Positions 1 through 8,927 are shown, counted from the first letter of the stretch. The stretch is 64,000 nt of DNA from SIG307 sp964545045 (GCA_964545045.1 CAZJEN010000018.1:1-64000); one strand, 5' to 3'. Notes: generated by a model not told the origin, from the sequence alone. Made by a program: numbers and translations.

Positions 1-275
1 TCAGCGATACTTTCCTTCTTTCCGATCTGGGAACCGGACGGATCCAGATAAGTACAGCCCATACCCAAATCGTAAGCTGCCACTTCGAAGGAGCAACGGG
101 TTCTGGTACTGGTTTTCTCAAAAATCAGCGCTACATTCTTGCCGGCATGATAATCCTTGGTAAGAATCCCCTTCTTCTTCTTATCCTTTAAATCCGCTGC
201 CAAATCCACTAGATACAAAATCTCCTCCGGTGTAAAATCCAATAATTTTAAAAACGAACGTCCCTTTAAATTCAT
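1..275 (-). CDS. argF: Ornithine carbamoyltransferase, N-terminal part (runs off the window)
   Basis: The visible 91 residues match the start of an ornithine carbamoyltransferase, the cytosolic enzyme that joins carbamoyl phosphate and ornithine to make citrulline in arginine synthesis. The carbamoyl-phosphate binding motif STRTR is at about residues 56-60, followed by the typical CSFEVAAYDLG stretch. The ATG (275-273) shares one base with the TAA stop of the upstream lipoprotein gene, so the two are probably translationally coupled. An aspartate carbamoyltransferase is less likely because the N-terminus (MNLKGRSFLKLLDF) is of the ArgF type. The rest of the gene lies outside the window. Confidence 0.9.
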   Translation of the reverse strand, partial: MNLKGRSFLKLLDFTPEEILYLVDLAADLKDKKKKGILTKDYHAGKNVALIFEKTSTRTRCSFEVAAYDLGMGCTYLDPSGSQIGKKESIA

Positions 276-1405
276 TATTCTTCTGCCCCCTTCTCAACCT
301 CAACAATGCTGTCTAACAAAAACTCCAATGCCTTCTCCATTAACATGGACTGACGAAGACTCGCTTCGCTCTGCATCTCATACAATTCCTCGACGGTAAA
401 TCCGTTTTCTGCGGCATACTCCTCGACAGCTGTTGTGTACTCTTCATCCGTAAATGTGAGATTCTGTTCCTTTGCCACAGTGTAAAGCACCACTCTGTCC
501 TGCTCGTAACGACGAATTTCCTTTTCCACCATCTGCCACAAAATCTCACTTGCTTCCGGCGTAAAAGCCGTCTCAAACTCTTCTACGCTGGCAAAGCCGT
601 ACATCATTGCATAATATTCCTTTTCCAATGCGAAAGCCTTCTGTACATACTCCTCATTAAATTTGCCGAAAGTTGCATTCTCAACCAGATAATCCATTAC
701 TGTGTTGTATTTTCTTTCTTCAGTCAAAAAGCCCATAGCGTAACTGCGGAAATCCTCTACAGTCGTATAAGCACCGCTGGTCAAAGTCGTTACGAAATCA
801 TCCGTAAACTCTGCCACAACCATTGCTGCCGCAGAATTAATCTTTACCTCAAACACAACATCCTTGCCTGCCAGATCCGTTGCCCAATAATCAATCGGGA
901 AAGAGAGTTCTAACGTCACATTATCTCCCTTCTTAGCACCTACCAAGCCCTCTTCAAAACCTTCCATAAATTCTCCGGAACCCAGTTCTAATTCCTTGCC
1001 GGTATCGGAACCGCCTTCAAATGCCACACCGTCCACATAGCCGGTGTAATCAATAATGGCAATATCTCCCATCTCAAGCGGGCCTTCCTTTAACTCACGA
1101 ACTTTGTTATTCTCCAAAACCTCCTGCACATACGTATCCACATCGGCATCGGTGATTTTTTCCACCTCCATACCTACATAGTCCTTCGGCAATACGGTAG
1201 ATGTCACATAATCCTCATAATCGGAAATCGGCAGACCTGCATAGGCCTCTTCGATTGCGGTCGGGGTAGCGGTCGGAGCCGGCGTACCGGTCGGCACCAG
1301 TGCCTCGGTCGGCGTATTGGAACCTGCCGGTTCGGTTGTGTTGCATGCACACAGAGCCATACTCATCACTACACAAAATGCAGTTGTTAACATCTTCTTT
1401 TTCAT
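275..1405 (-). CDS. Trigger-factor-like FKBP peptidyl-prolyl isomerase lipoprotein
   Basis: An exported lipoprotein of 376 residues. The signal peptide ends in a lipobox-like ALCAC, and a short Thr/Pro-rich linker follows (about residues 27-48). An FKBP-type PPIase domain comes next (around GDIAIIDYTGYVDG to GKDVVFEVKI), then a helical trigger-factor C-terminal region. The N-terminal ribosome-binding domain of true trigger factor is absent, so it probably acts on folding of secreted proteins outside the membrane; this is inference from domain order. I chose the ATG at 1405 because AGAGG sits 9 bases ahead of it; the ATG at 1414 touches that site. The gene is coupled to argF by a TAATG overlap. 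Confidence 0.85.
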   Translation of the reverse strand: MKKKMLTTAFCVVMSMALCACNTTEPAGSNTPTEALVPTGTPAPTATPTAIEEAYAGLPISDYEDYVTSTVLPKDYVGMEVEKITDADVDTYVQEVLENNKVRELKEGPLEMGDIAIIDYTGYVDGVAFEGGSDTGKELELGSGEFMEGFEEGLVGAKKGDNVTLELSFPIDYWATDLAGKDVVFEVKINSAAAMVVAEFTDDFVTTLTSGAYTTVEDFRSYAMGFLTEERKYNTVMDYLVENATFGKFNEEYVQKAFALEKEYYAMMYGFASVEEFETAFTPEASEILWQMVEKEIRRYEQDRVVLYTVAKEQNLTFTDEEYTTAVEEYAAENGFTVEELYEMQSEASLRQSMLMEKALEFLLDSIVEVEKGAEE

Positions 1406-1433
1406 ACTTATCATCCTCTTTTCTAAATCCTAC

Positions 1434-1476
1434 AAAATAAAACAGCGTGTTTCCCTCATAAAAGAGAAAACACGCT
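1434..1476 (-). terminator. Rho-independent terminator after spoVAE
   Basis: AGCGTGTTT (1444-1452) pairs with AAACACGCT (1468-1476). On the minus strand the stem is followed by a T-rich stretch (GTTTTATTTT). It separates spoVAD-spoVAE from the downstream lipoprotein-argF pair. Confidence 0.75.
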
Positions 1477-1545
1477 TTATAGTATACCACGACGCAGTGG
1501 AAAAGGCAAGCAAATCGCCTCAAAAATGCCCAGTTCACCAAATTT

Positions 1546-1905
1546 TCACGAATCCTTCATCTTTGACTTAAACACATGGGATGACAGATACCCGAAAACA
1601 AGAGCCGCGCTGATTCCCACCGCCGATGCGGTAAAGCCGCCTTTAAATATCCCGAGAAATCCGGACTCATCCACTGCTTTCTTTACTCCTTCAAACAGAG
1701 TATGTCCGAAACCGGTCAGCGGCACCGAGGCTCCGGCTCCCGCCCATTCCTTAAAGGGACCGTATAACCCCACCGCACTGAGTACCGCCCCGCTGCACAC
1801 CAGAAGCACCATGATCCGTCCCGGCTGCAGCTTCGTCTGATCCATCAAAATCTGTACCAGCGCACAAATCACGCCTCCCACTGTAAATGCAAGCACATAT
1901 TCCAT
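1546..1905 (-). CDS. spoVAE: Stage V sporulation protein AE (SpoVAEb type)
   Basis: A 119-residue membrane protein of the SpoVA channel family, which moves dipicolinic acid into the forespore and out at germination. It shows the family pattern: MEYVLAFTVGG start, several hydrophobic helices, and the motif GAGASVPLTGFG near residues 61-72. The ATG at 1905 has AGGAGG at good spacing; a longer upstream extension would run in another frame of spoVAD and is rejected. It follows spoVAD after one base. SpoVAC, normally just upstream of spoVAD, is not here but at 37 kb. Confidence 0.92.
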   Translation of the reverse strand: MEYVLAFTVGGVICALVQILMDQTKLQPGRIMVLLVCSGAVLSAVGLYGPFKEWAGAGASVPLTGFGHTLFEGVKKAVDESGFLGIFKGGFTASAVGISAALVFGYLSSHVFKSKMKDS

Positions 1906-1906
1906 C

Positions 1907-3004
1907 CTAACACACCTCCTGTTTCCGTTCCAATACAATGGCATGGGCAATTCCCGGAATACTGCTGCCTTCGTTTGCACTGACAGGGGAAAGCAAGGCC
2001 CCCGTCGGCACAAACAAAATCCGGTTCCATTCTCCTTCATACAGCTTATCCAGCAGATACCCCGCCAGAGTAGAAGCACTGCATCCGCAGCCGGAGCCGC
2101 CGGAATGGGTATCCTGCAGTTCATTGTCATAAATCAACAGTCCGCAGTCCTCCTGCACCGGTTCTACCCGATAACCCTTCTGTCCCAAAAGATCCGCAAA
2201 TATTTTTGCTCCCACACTTCCCAGATCACCGGTAATAATCTTATCGTAATCCTCCGGTTTCCGATGGAAATCCCTCAGATGTGCTTCCACTACCGCCGCA
2301 GCCGCCGGTGCCATACATGCCCCCATATTGGCCTTGTCCTTTACTCCGTAGTCCGTTACCTTCCCAACCGTTCCGCCGGCAACTACCACTTCCACGCCCG
2401 GCTTCACCGACTTTCCATGAACTCCGGCACTTTCCTCTCTCTGGGCACGGCATCGCTCCAGTGCGGCCTTGTTTCCCACCACAACCGCACCGCTGCCCGT
2501 CACAGTCCAAGTAGCCGCCAAAGGGCGCTGGTTTCCGTAAGCAAGAGGAAAGCGGAACTCCTTTTCCGCGCTGGCGAAATGGCTGGAGGTGACCGCTTCG
2601 GCACAATCCGCAAAACCGCCGTCCACCGCCATGGATGCAAGAAGCAGACTTTCTCCCATGGTGGAGCATGCACCATATACTCCGAGAAACGGAATCGGCA
2701 ATTCTCCAGCACCAAAGGAGCTGGCCAGAAGCTGCCCCAGCAAATCTCCCGCAAATAACATTCGAATCTGCTTCGGCGTTAGTCCCGCCTTTTTGATTGC
2801 CAGCGCCGCCGCCTTTTGCATCATCCGGCTCTCCGCATCATTCCAGTTTTCCCCTTCGAACATATCCGTCGTATCAATCACATCAAAGAAGGAACGAAGC
2901 GGTCCCTCGCCTTCCTTACTTCCGACCACTGCCGCCCGTCCCAGTACATACACATCCGACCTAAAGCAAACACTTTGCGCACCAATGTATTTACATTCAC
3001 TCAT
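1907..3004 (-). CDS. spoVAD: Stage V sporulation protein AD
   Basis: A 365-residue thiolase-fold protein, the soluble dipicolinic-acid-binding subunit of the SpoVA complex. Recognisable blocks are FAGDLLGQ, FGACSTMGESL, TVTGSGAVVV, MAPAAAAVVEAHL, GGSGCGCSAST and TGALLSP, all in the expected order. I start it at MSECKYIGAQ (3004), which has an AAGGCGG site upstream; the 20-residue extension to 3064 has no family support. Expression in the forespore under a late sigma factor is expected from the family; no convincing sigma-G promoter was seen. Confidence 0.93.
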   Translation of the reverse strand: MSECKYIGAQSVCFRSDVYVLGRAAVVGSKEGEGPLRSFFDVIDTTDMFEGENWNDAESRMMQKAAALAIKKAGLTPKQIRMLFAGDLLGQLLASSFGAGELPIPFLGVYGACSTMGESLLLASMAVDGGFADCAEAVTSSHFASAEKEFRFPLAYGNQRPLAATWTVTGSGAVVVGNKAALERCRAQREESAGVHGKSVKPGVEVVVAGGTVGKVTDYGVKDKANMGACMAPAAAAVVEAHLRDFHRKPEDYDKIITGDLGSVGAKIFADLLGQKGYRVEPVQEDCGLLIYDNELQDTHSGGSGCGCSASTLAGYLLDKLYEGEWNRILFVPTGALLSPVSANEGSSIPGIAHAIVLERKQEVC

Positions 3005-3118
3005 TCCTGTTCCGCCTTTCTGTACAAGTCTTTCCTCATTTTCACGCCCTCTTTGTTTCATCACTAACTCACACTCATTATTTGCTTTTTCTCCCGTTTT
3101 ATACTTTTTTGCGCAAAA

Positions 3119-3150
3119 GAAAAAAACGCATTCCCGCTTCCGAGAACACG
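3119..3150 (-). terminator. Terminator after the vitamin B6 operon
   Basis: CGCATTCCCG (3127-3136) and CGAGAACACG (3141-3150) form a 10-bp stem with G-U pairs and a four-base loop. On the minus strand a run of T follows (3126-3119). It ends the kinase-ECF operon before spoVAD. Confidence 0.7.
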
Positions 3151-3184
3151 CTTCTTAACCGGAGACCTCATCTGTCCGCCTTAC

Positions 3185-3688
3185 TTACAAATATTTTTTC
3201 AAATTTATCTTATCCGCCGCAGCCGCCAACACCGCAAACAGCACACTACTGCATATCGACTGCATACAATTTCCCGGAACATCCGCAAGGGGTGCCGCAA
3301 AGTTCCCGGTGATAATACTTCCGTACAAATAATAGCCGCCCACACAAACTACCGCAGCCACCGGCAATCCCAACAAATTTCTTTTGCTCAACATCTTTTT
3401 CCCGGTCCTGCAAAAGCAACATACAGTCAATGCTTTTATTACCGCAGAACCCGGTGCCCAGATTGCATATCCCGTCAGGCAGTCCGCCAAAACCGCTCCA
3501 CCGGCTCCCACGAACAAGCCGTAAGGAAGCGGTAACAAACATGCCGCAAAATAAATAAAACCGTCTCCGATATGCACATAACCGTTCACACTCGGAATGT
3601 GCAAATAGGCGGTAAATACAAACACCAACGCCGTAAGTACGCCTGCAAGACACATATATAATATCCCTTTTTGATTGCTCTGTTTCAT
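3185..3688 (-). CDS. ECF transporter S component, probably for a B6 vitamer
   Basis: A 167-residue hydrophobic protein with about five to six membrane segments, typical in size and pattern for the substrate-binding S component of energy-coupling-factor transporters (GYVHIGDGFIYFAA, LPYGLFVGAGGAVLADCLTGY). It needs the shared EcfA/A/T module, which is not in this window. It starts one base after the pyridoxal kinase stop and lies opposite a MocR/PdxR-type regulator, so I infer pyridoxine or a related B6 vitamer as substrate (PdxU2-like). Substrate cannot be read from the sequence itself. Confidence 0.8.
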   Translation of the reverse strand: MKQSNQKGILYMCLAGVLTALVFVFTAYLHIPSVNGYVHIGDGFIYFAACLLPLPYGLFVGAGGAVLADCLTGYAIWAPGSAVIKALTVCCFCRTGKKMLSKRNLLGLPVAAVVCVGGYYLYGSIITGNFAAPLADVPGNCMQSICSSVLFAVLAAAADKINLKKYL

Positions 3689-3689
3689 T

Positions 3690-4532
3690 TTAATCCTCTG
3701 CTCCTTCTCTGATTTCCGTCAAAAATTCTTCAAAACAAATACCGTCAGTGGTCGGAATCTCCAGCTCCACCGCCCGGGTCAGCACTTTGGCAATAAATAC
3801 CGCCGCGTGACGCACCGAAGCAAAAAAAGAAACTCCGTTCACCGCATCCGCCGCAATGATTGAAGAAAACACATCTCCGGTCCCGGCCCGGCTCGGTCCG
3901 ATTTTCGGTCCGCACACCTTCACCGGTTCATTTCCTTCTTCGTATACAAAATTAATCAGCCATTCTTCTTTCTCCAATCCGGAAATCACAATCTTTTTCG
4001 GTCCCATTTTACTTAGCTTCTCACAAACGGCCAAAAGCTCATGGGGCTCCATATCCGTCCGGTAAGGCGTATCCGTCAGGATACAAGCCTCCGTTAAATT
4101 CGGGGTCAGAATATCCGCAAAAGGGAGCAAAGCCTTCATCTGCTTTGCCAGTTCCGGAGAATAGGTAGAATACAGCCTTCCCTCATCTCCCATCACCGGA
4201 TCTACCACCGTCACGGTACCTTCGCTCTTAAAGTATTCCAAAAAGCGTCTTACAATCTCCGTTTGCTCCGGAGAGCCCAAAAAACCGGTCAGGATACCGT
4301 CGAAGGTCAATCCCAACTTTTTCCACTCTTCTATATATGCATCCATATGAGCGGTATAGTCCGTATAAAAGAAGCTGTCGTAAGCCGTATGATTCGAAAA
4401 CACCGAGGTCGGCACAGGACAACATTGTACCTTTAAGGCCGAAATAACCGGCAGGGAAACAGTCAGGGAACAACGTCCAAAACCGCAAAAATCGTTGATT
4501 ACCGCTATTTTTTTCTGCTGATTGTGTGCCAT
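3690..4532 (-). CDS. pdxY: Pyridoxal/pyridoxamine kinase (PdxY-like)
   Basis: A 280-residue ribokinase-fold kinase that phosphorylates B6 vitamers to feed pyridoxal phosphate synthesis. Features seen: N-terminal IAVINDFCGFGRCSLT, central VDPVMGD, LTPNLTEA, and the catalytic GTGD loop near residues 216-219 (SRAGTGDVF). Length fits the family. It is first in a two-gene operon with the ECF S component and is divergent from the MocR regulator. The minus-strand promoter TTATCA-17-TATACT is annotated separately. Confidence 0.88.
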   Translation of the reverse strand: MAHNQQKKIAVINDFCGFGRCSLTVSLPVISALKVQCCPVPTSVFSNHTAYDSFFYTDYTAHMDAYIEEWKKLGLTFDGILTGFLGSPEQTEIVRRFLEYFKSEGTVTVVDPVMGDEGRLYSTYSPELAKQMKALLPFADILTPNLTEACILTDTPYRTDMEPHELLAVCEKLSKMGPKKIVISGLEKEEWLINFVYEEGNEPVKVCGPKIGPSRAGTGDVFSSIIAADAVNGVSFFASVRHAAVFIAKVLTRAVELEIPTTDGICFEEFLTEIREGAED

Positions 4533-4545
4533 GCTTCGTTCCTCC

Positions 4546-4593
4546 TTGCAATTTTACGTTTCCCAGTATATAATAATTTTGGTAATATGATAA
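4546..4593. promoter_or_regulatory. Divergent promoters between pdxY and the MocR regulator
   Basis: Minus strand: TTATCA (4593-4588), 17 bases, TATACT (4570-4565) points to the kinase. Plus strand: TTGCAA (4546-4551), 17 bases, TATAAT (4569-4574) points to the regulator. The two -10 boxes nearly touch, so one bound regulator could control both directions. This is a spacing match, not experimental proof. Confidence 0.6.
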
Positions 4594-4624
4594 TAGTCAG
4601 AATAGGAGAATTTTATAATACCAG

Positions 4625-5725
4625 ATGAGATATTCCATTCAGAAATCAGAAGATACCCCGGCTTATCTTCAGCTCTATAAACAGCTCCGGGAAGATATTG
4701 TGGCAGGCATCTATCCTTACGGAACCAAGCTGCCCTCCAAACGTCTTATAGCCGTCGAAACCGGTATCAGTACAGTTACGGCGGAGCATTCCTATACCCT
4801 TTTATGCGAAGAGGGTTATCTGGAATCCAGAGAACGAAGCGGCTACTTTGTCAGCTTCCGCACCGAGGATACTTTCCTATCCTCCGCCGGAGACACTGCT
4901 ACCGTCGCACCACTCCCTTCCCATCATTCGTCCTCCGAAGCAGCACCGGAGTTTCCGTTTTCCGTGCTGGCCAAAACCATGCGTAGCGTACTAAGCGACT
5001 ACGAGGAGGGTATCCTTGACATTAGCCCAAACTCCGGTTGTTTGGAACTGAGAGACGCTATCCGCCGTTACCTGCTCCGTAGCCGCGGAATTGCAGCAAA
5101 TACGGAGCAAATCATCATCGGCTCCGGCTCCGAATACTTGTACAGTCTGATTGTAGAGCTTTTGGGAAGAGACAAGGTATATGCCTTGGAGTCTCCTTCC
5201 TACAAGAAAATCCAACAGGTATACCATGCAGCGGAGGTCCAAACCACCATGCTACCTTTGGGCACCGACGGCATCAAAAGTGCCGCTCTGAAAGCTTGTA
5301 CCGCAGATGTGTTGCACATCTCCCCTTTCCGAAGTTTTCCCAGCGGTGTTACCGCCTCCGCCTCCAAGCGGCACGCGTATTTGCGTTGGGCAGCAAAAGG
5401 CACGCGTTATATTATTGAGGACGACTTCGAATCAGAATTTACGATTTCCAAAAAGCCGGAGGAAACCTTGTTTTCCCATACCTCCGATGATAATGTCATT
5501 TATATGAACACCTTTTCCAAAACCATTTCGCCTTCCTTGCGTATCGGCTACATGGTACTTCCGAAGCACTTAGCGGAAGAATTCGAAAAAAAGCTCGGCT
5601 TCTACTCCTGCACAGTCCCTACCTTTATGCAGTATGTATTGGCCAAGCTCCTAAATAACGGTGATTTCGAACGACACATCAACCGCGTCCGCAGAAAGAA
5701 ACGTAAAGAAACGGCCCTCCCATAA
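4625..5725 (+). CDS. MocR/PdxR-type regulator, C-terminally short
   Basis: A GntR-type winged helix (about residues 10-78, TPAYLQLYKQLREDI and SGYFV) is joined to a fold-type I aminotransferase domain. The PLP-lysine motif is present (NTFSKTISPSLRIGYM). MocR proteins usually have about 450-500 residues; this one has 366 and stops just after the helix NNGDFERHINRVRR, so roughly 90-100 residues of the small domain are missing. The stop codon lies inside a terminator hairpin loop. It likely senses PLP and controls the divergent B6 genes, but the truncation may alter that. The ATG at 4625 is the first in frame; its AGGAGA is 15 bases away, which is long. Confidence 0.82.
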   Translation: MRYSIQKSEDTPAYLQLYKQLREDIVAGIYPYGTKLPSKRLIAVETGISTVTAEHSYTLLCEEGYLESRERSGYFVSFRTEDTFLSSAGDTATVAPLPSHHSSSEAAPEFPFSVLAKTMRSVLSDYEEGILDISPNSGCLELRDAIRRYLLRSRGIAANTEQIIIGSGSEYLYSLIVELLGRDKVYALESPSYKKIQQVYHAAEVQTTMLPLGTDGIKSAALKACTADVLHISPFRSFPSGVTASASKRHAYLRWAAKGTRYIIEDDFESEFTISKKPEETLFSHTSDDNVIYMNTFSKTISPSLRIGYMVLPKHLAEEFEKKLGFYSCTVPTFMQYVLAKLLNNGDFERHINRVRRKKRKETALP

Positions 5726-5745
5726 AGAGGACCGTTCTGTTTTTA
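5710..5745. terminator. Terminator shared by the MocR gene and the MATE gene
   Basis: AACGG-c-CCTC (5710-5719) pairs with GAGG-a-CCGTT (5727-5736), followed by a T-rich run on the plus strand. The MocR stop TAA (5723-5725) lies in the loop. On the minus strand the MATE gene ends just before it and the downstream bases are also T-containing, so it may serve both sides. Confidence 0.7.
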
Positions 5746-5750
5746 TTATC

Positions 5751-7115
5751 TTATCCGCGCCGTACAATGGCCTTGCCCTTCCATTTTCCGAGACGCCAAC
5801 GTATCAGCATAATAATTCCGCGAAGACATTCATCCGCCGCAGTTCCCATAAATACGCCGGCAATCCCGAAGGAAAGCGCAACACCGAAGGTGTATCCTAC
5901 GGTAACACCGCAGCCCCACATACAAAGGAGACCCATCAGCACCGGGAACAACACATCCCCGGCCGCCTTCATACTGCCGATAACCACAAGATTTGTGGTA
6001 CGGCCGATTTCCAGTACAATCGCCACTGCCAGTACCTTTTGCACAAGCGGTACCACCTCTGTATTTTCGGTAAAAATTTTTAATGTCCAAGGACACAGCA
6101 AATAGTTCAACGTCGCAATTCCGATTGCTACCGGAAGGGACGTAAGAAGCGTCTTCATTACCCGCTTATCTGCCGCATCCTCTCTGCCTGCCCCCACCAG
6201 ATGACCCGTTACAATCTGGGTTGCTTGGGCCAGCGCATTGGAAAATACCACGGAAAAAGACATCAGCGTATTGCTGTACACCTTTGCATTGGCCGACAGC
6301 TCTCCCATAGGGTTAATAAAGGAAAGCAGCACCAACTGGTACATGGAATAAGCAAAATTCTCCCCGGCGGACGGCACTCCGATTTTTAACATCTTTACCA
6401 AAATCTGCTTTGGGAACGGATTCAGCGTCTTTATAGAGATTTTACCGATTTTATACCGGAAGAAAATAAATAAAGCTACGCTCAGTGCCAGCACACGAGC
6501 CGTTACAGTGGAAATCGCAACACCTGCCACACCTAAATTCAGGAACTTTAACGGTCCGTACAAGAACAGCCAGTTTCCAAAAATGTTCACTAAGTTGACC
6601 GCCAAAGAAATAAACATTCCCACTCGCGTATAACCATGACAGCGAAGAATCTGTACCATAACATTGTAGCCTGCCTGCAAAAACAGAAATCCGCCTACAA
6701 TGGCCATGTATGTACCGGCATCCTCTACCTGAGCCGGACTTACCTTTAACACACGCAAAAAGGTGTCGCGGAACAAAAATACTATCGCACTTAAAATCAC
6801 ACCCAAGGTCAGGTTAAACACCACCGACAAGGTATAAATCTGATTCATGTTCTCCGTCTTTTTCGCTCCCAGATACTGAGCCACCACAACACCGGTAGCA
6901 CTTGCAATCACGTTGAACATAATAATGAACAAGAACATCATCTGGTTCGCATTTCCCACCGCACCGACAGAGTTTTCGGAATATCGGCTGAGCATAACGG
7001 TATCCACATTATTTAACAAAATATTTAACAACAGCTCCACAAAAATCGGACCTGCCAGCAACAGCATGGGGGTCTTTTCGTTAATTTCCATTGTTCTTTG
7101 TTTGCTCTGCTTCAT
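5751..7115 (-). CDS. MATE-family multidrug/cation efflux protein
   Basis: A 454-residue integral membrane protein with about 12 hydrophobic segments in two related halves, the layout of MATE exporters that use a sodium or proton gradient to expel cationic compounds. Typical blocks: LLLAGPIFVELLLNILLNNVDTVMLSR and the second-half IGVPSAGENFAYSMYQ. The start MKQSKQ (7115) follows AAAGGAG; the track start 12 codons upstream lacks a site. Substrate unknown. It has its own promoter (TTGCAT-17-TATAGT). Confidence 0.9.
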   Translation of the reverse strand: MKQSKQRTMEINEKTPMLLLAGPIFVELLLNILLNNVDTVMLSRYSENSVGAVGNANQMMFLFIIMFNVIASATGVVVAQYLGAKKTENMNQIYTLSVVFNLTLGVILSAIVFLFRDTFLRVLKVSPAQVEDAGTYMAIVGGFLFLQAGYNVMVQILRCHGYTRVGMFISLAVNLVNIFGNWLFLYGPLKFLNLGVAGVAISTVTARVLALSVALFIFFRYKIGKISIKTLNPFPKQILVKMLKIGVPSAGENFAYSMYQLVLLSFINPMGELSANAKVYSNTLMSFSVVFSNALAQATQIVTGHLVGAGREDAADKRVMKTLLTSLPVAIGIATLNYLLCPWTLKIFTENTEVVPLVQKVLAVAIVLEIGRTTNLVVIGSMKAAGDVLFPVLMGLLCMWGCGVTVGYTFGVALSFGIAGVFMGTAADECLRGIIMLIRWRLGKWKGKAIVRRG

Positions 7116-7139
7116 CTGAACTCTCCTTTCATTCACATT

Positions 7140-7168
7140 ACTATACATCACTTTTGTTCAACATGCAA
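7140..7168 (-). promoter_or_regulatory. Probable MATE promoter
   Basis: On the minus strand TTGCAT (7168-7163), 17 bases, TATAGT (7145-7140). The transcript would start about 20 bases before the MATE ATG. Confidence 0.5.
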
Positions 7169-7524
7169 GCAAAAATATGCAAATATTTATATTATGAATT
7201 ATTGTTCATTTTGTTATATAGTCATTTTTCGCTTATTCAATGCACTTTTGCTCATCTGCCTCCCCCATAATCATTCTTCGTTTTTTTATAATATGCAAAG
7301 TTTTTCTAATTTCTGTTAATCAGTTTTTCACTGCAATATTTTAATAAAGCAAAGAAAAACCTATAGGGCATGGAAACGTAAAAGTCACATTTCTCCATAT
7401 CAATTCAACATTTCGCTATAGAAAAAGTACACAAAATGTTTTACACTTAGTTTAATGAAACATGCTCTGCGAAATCCGGCACCCGGTTTCGCACACACCG
7501 TTTGAATTCGAAAGGAGTTTTCCT
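7169..7524. other. AT-rich intergenic region before the GH27 gene
   Basis: About 350 bases without a gene. The only clear element is an AAAGGAG ribosome site before 7525. ATGGAAACGTAAAAG at 7370-7384 partly resembles a catabolite-responsive element but lacks the closing CA, so I do not call it. No convincing plus-strand promoter was found. Confidence 0.5.
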
Positions 7525-8790
7525 ATGATAGCAAAAACACCGCCGATGGGCTGGAACAGCTGGGACTGCTACGGAGCAGCCGTAACCGAAGACATTGTCA
7601 GAGCAAACGCCGATTTTATGGCAAAGAATTTAAAACAATACGGATGGGAGTACGTAGTGGTAGACATCCAGTGGTACGAACCTACCGCCGAGAACCACTA
7701 TTATCACAATTTCACAGAGCTTTGCATGGACGAATATTCCCGCCTTATGCCGGCAGTGAACCGTTTCCCGTCCGCAGCAAACGGCGCAGGCTTTGCACCG
7801 CTTGCCGAGTATGTACATTCTTTGGGCTTAAAGTTCGGTATCCACATCATGCGCGGTATTCCGCGTCAGGCAGTGCATCAGAATACACCGATTAAGGGGA
7901 GCACCATGACCGCGAGACAAATTTCTGCCCAGAGCAGTATATGCGACTGGAACACGGACATGTACGGTGTCAACTGCTCCACCGAGGGTGGTCAGGCCTA
8001 CTACAACAGCTTACTGGAGCTGTACGCATCCTGGGGCGTTGACTTTATTAAGGTAGACGACATTTGTCGTGGCTATCCGATTGCCGAGGTAGAGGCTATC
8101 GCTAAGGCCATCAAAAACTGCGGCAGAGACATTGTCCTCTCCCTTTCTCCGGGACCGGCACGGCTCGACATGGCGGAGCATATGAAGCAGTATGCCAATA
8201 TGTGGCGCATTACCGACGACTTCTGGGATCGTTGGGACCTTCTCTACAATATGTTCGAACGTGCAGAAAAGTGGTGCATCCATTCCGGCGTTACCAAGAC
8301 TCACGGTCACTGGCCGGATGCGGACATGCTTCCGATTGGACCGATTAATCAGGTATACGGAAAGGAAAACCGCACTAAGTTCACCGAGGACGAGCAGCGC
8401 ACCATGCTGACCCTTTGGTGCATCATGCGTTCCCCGCTGATGATCGGTGGCGACATGACCGACTTCGACGAGTTTACCATGAGCCTGTTAAATAATCCGG
8501 AATTAATCAAAGTGTTGCAACACACCCATTCCGCTCATCCGTTGTTCCGCAAAAAGACCGAGGACACGGAGACCTGCGCATGGATGACCACCTACGAAAA
8601 CGGTGACTTCTGTGTAGCACTCTTTAACCTTGGGGAAACCGAGACTGAAGTGACCGCAGTACTTCCGTTCGGCACAGAATACAACTGTTACGATATTTGG
8701 AACAAGAAGGAATTTTCCGTATCGGACGGTTGCATCTGCGAGACGCTTCCGAAGCACGGTGCGGCGATGTATAAGGTGACGAAGCGATAA
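7525..8790 (+). CDS. GH27 glycosidase (alpha-galactosidase-like)
   Basis: A 421-residue cytosolic glycosidase without signal peptide. The family hallmark TPPMGWNSWD opens the protein. The likely nucleophile is the first Asp of IKVDD (about residue 178), and the likely acid/base Asp lies in RITDDFWDRW (about residue 230). A C-terminal beta domain follows. GH27 members release terminal alpha-galactose or beta-L-arabinopyranose; the sequence alone does not separate these. I start at MIAKTPPMG, 9 bases after AAAGGAG; a longer reading to 7462 has no support. Other plant-glycan enzymes at 28.7 and 47.7 kb suggest plant oligosaccharide use. Confidence 0.88.
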   Translation: MIAKTPPMGWNSWDCYGAAVTEDIVRANADFMAKNLKQYGWEYVVVDIQWYEPTAENHYYHNFTELCMDEYSRLMPAVNRFPSAANGAGFAPLAEYVHSLGLKFGIHIMRGIPRQAVHQNTPIKGSTMTARQISAQSSICDWNTDMYGVNCSTEGGQAYYNSLLELYASWGVDFIKVDDICRGYPIAEVEAIAKAIKNCGRDIVLSLSPGPARLDMAEHMKQYANMWRITDDFWDRWDLLYNMFERAEKWCIHSGVTKTHGHWPDADMLPIGPINQVYGKENRTKFTEDEQRTMLTLWCIMRSPLMIGGDMTDFDEFTMSLLNNPELIKVLQHTHSAHPLFRKKTEDTETCAWMTTYENGDFCVALFNLGETETEVTAVLPFGTEYNCYDIWNKKEFSVSDGCICETLPKHGAAMYKVTKR

Positions 8791-8839
8791 CCTCAGACAA
8801 AAGTTCCTTTTGTAAAACTTATAATTTCCTATAACACAA

Positions 8840-8882
8840 AAGGGTATCCCAAGTCGTTGACTCAGGATACCCTTCGTTTTTT
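8840..8882 (+). terminator. Terminator after GH27
   Basis: AAGGGTATCC (8840-8849) pairs perfectly with GGATACCCTT (8865-8874), followed by CGTTTTTT. A strong rho-independent terminator. Confidence 0.9.
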
Positions 8883-8927
8883 ACTCTTAATTATCACATC
8901 CGGCTTCCGCCTGCAACGCTTTCTCCT

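Noticed and set aside
1546..2130. 194-residue version of SpoVAE
   Set aside because: The first 75 residues are another frame of spoVAD; AGGAGG and the family start support the ATG at 1905.
7370..7384. Catabolite-responsive element before GH27
   Set aside because: ATGGAAACGTAAAAG matches only the left half of the consensus.
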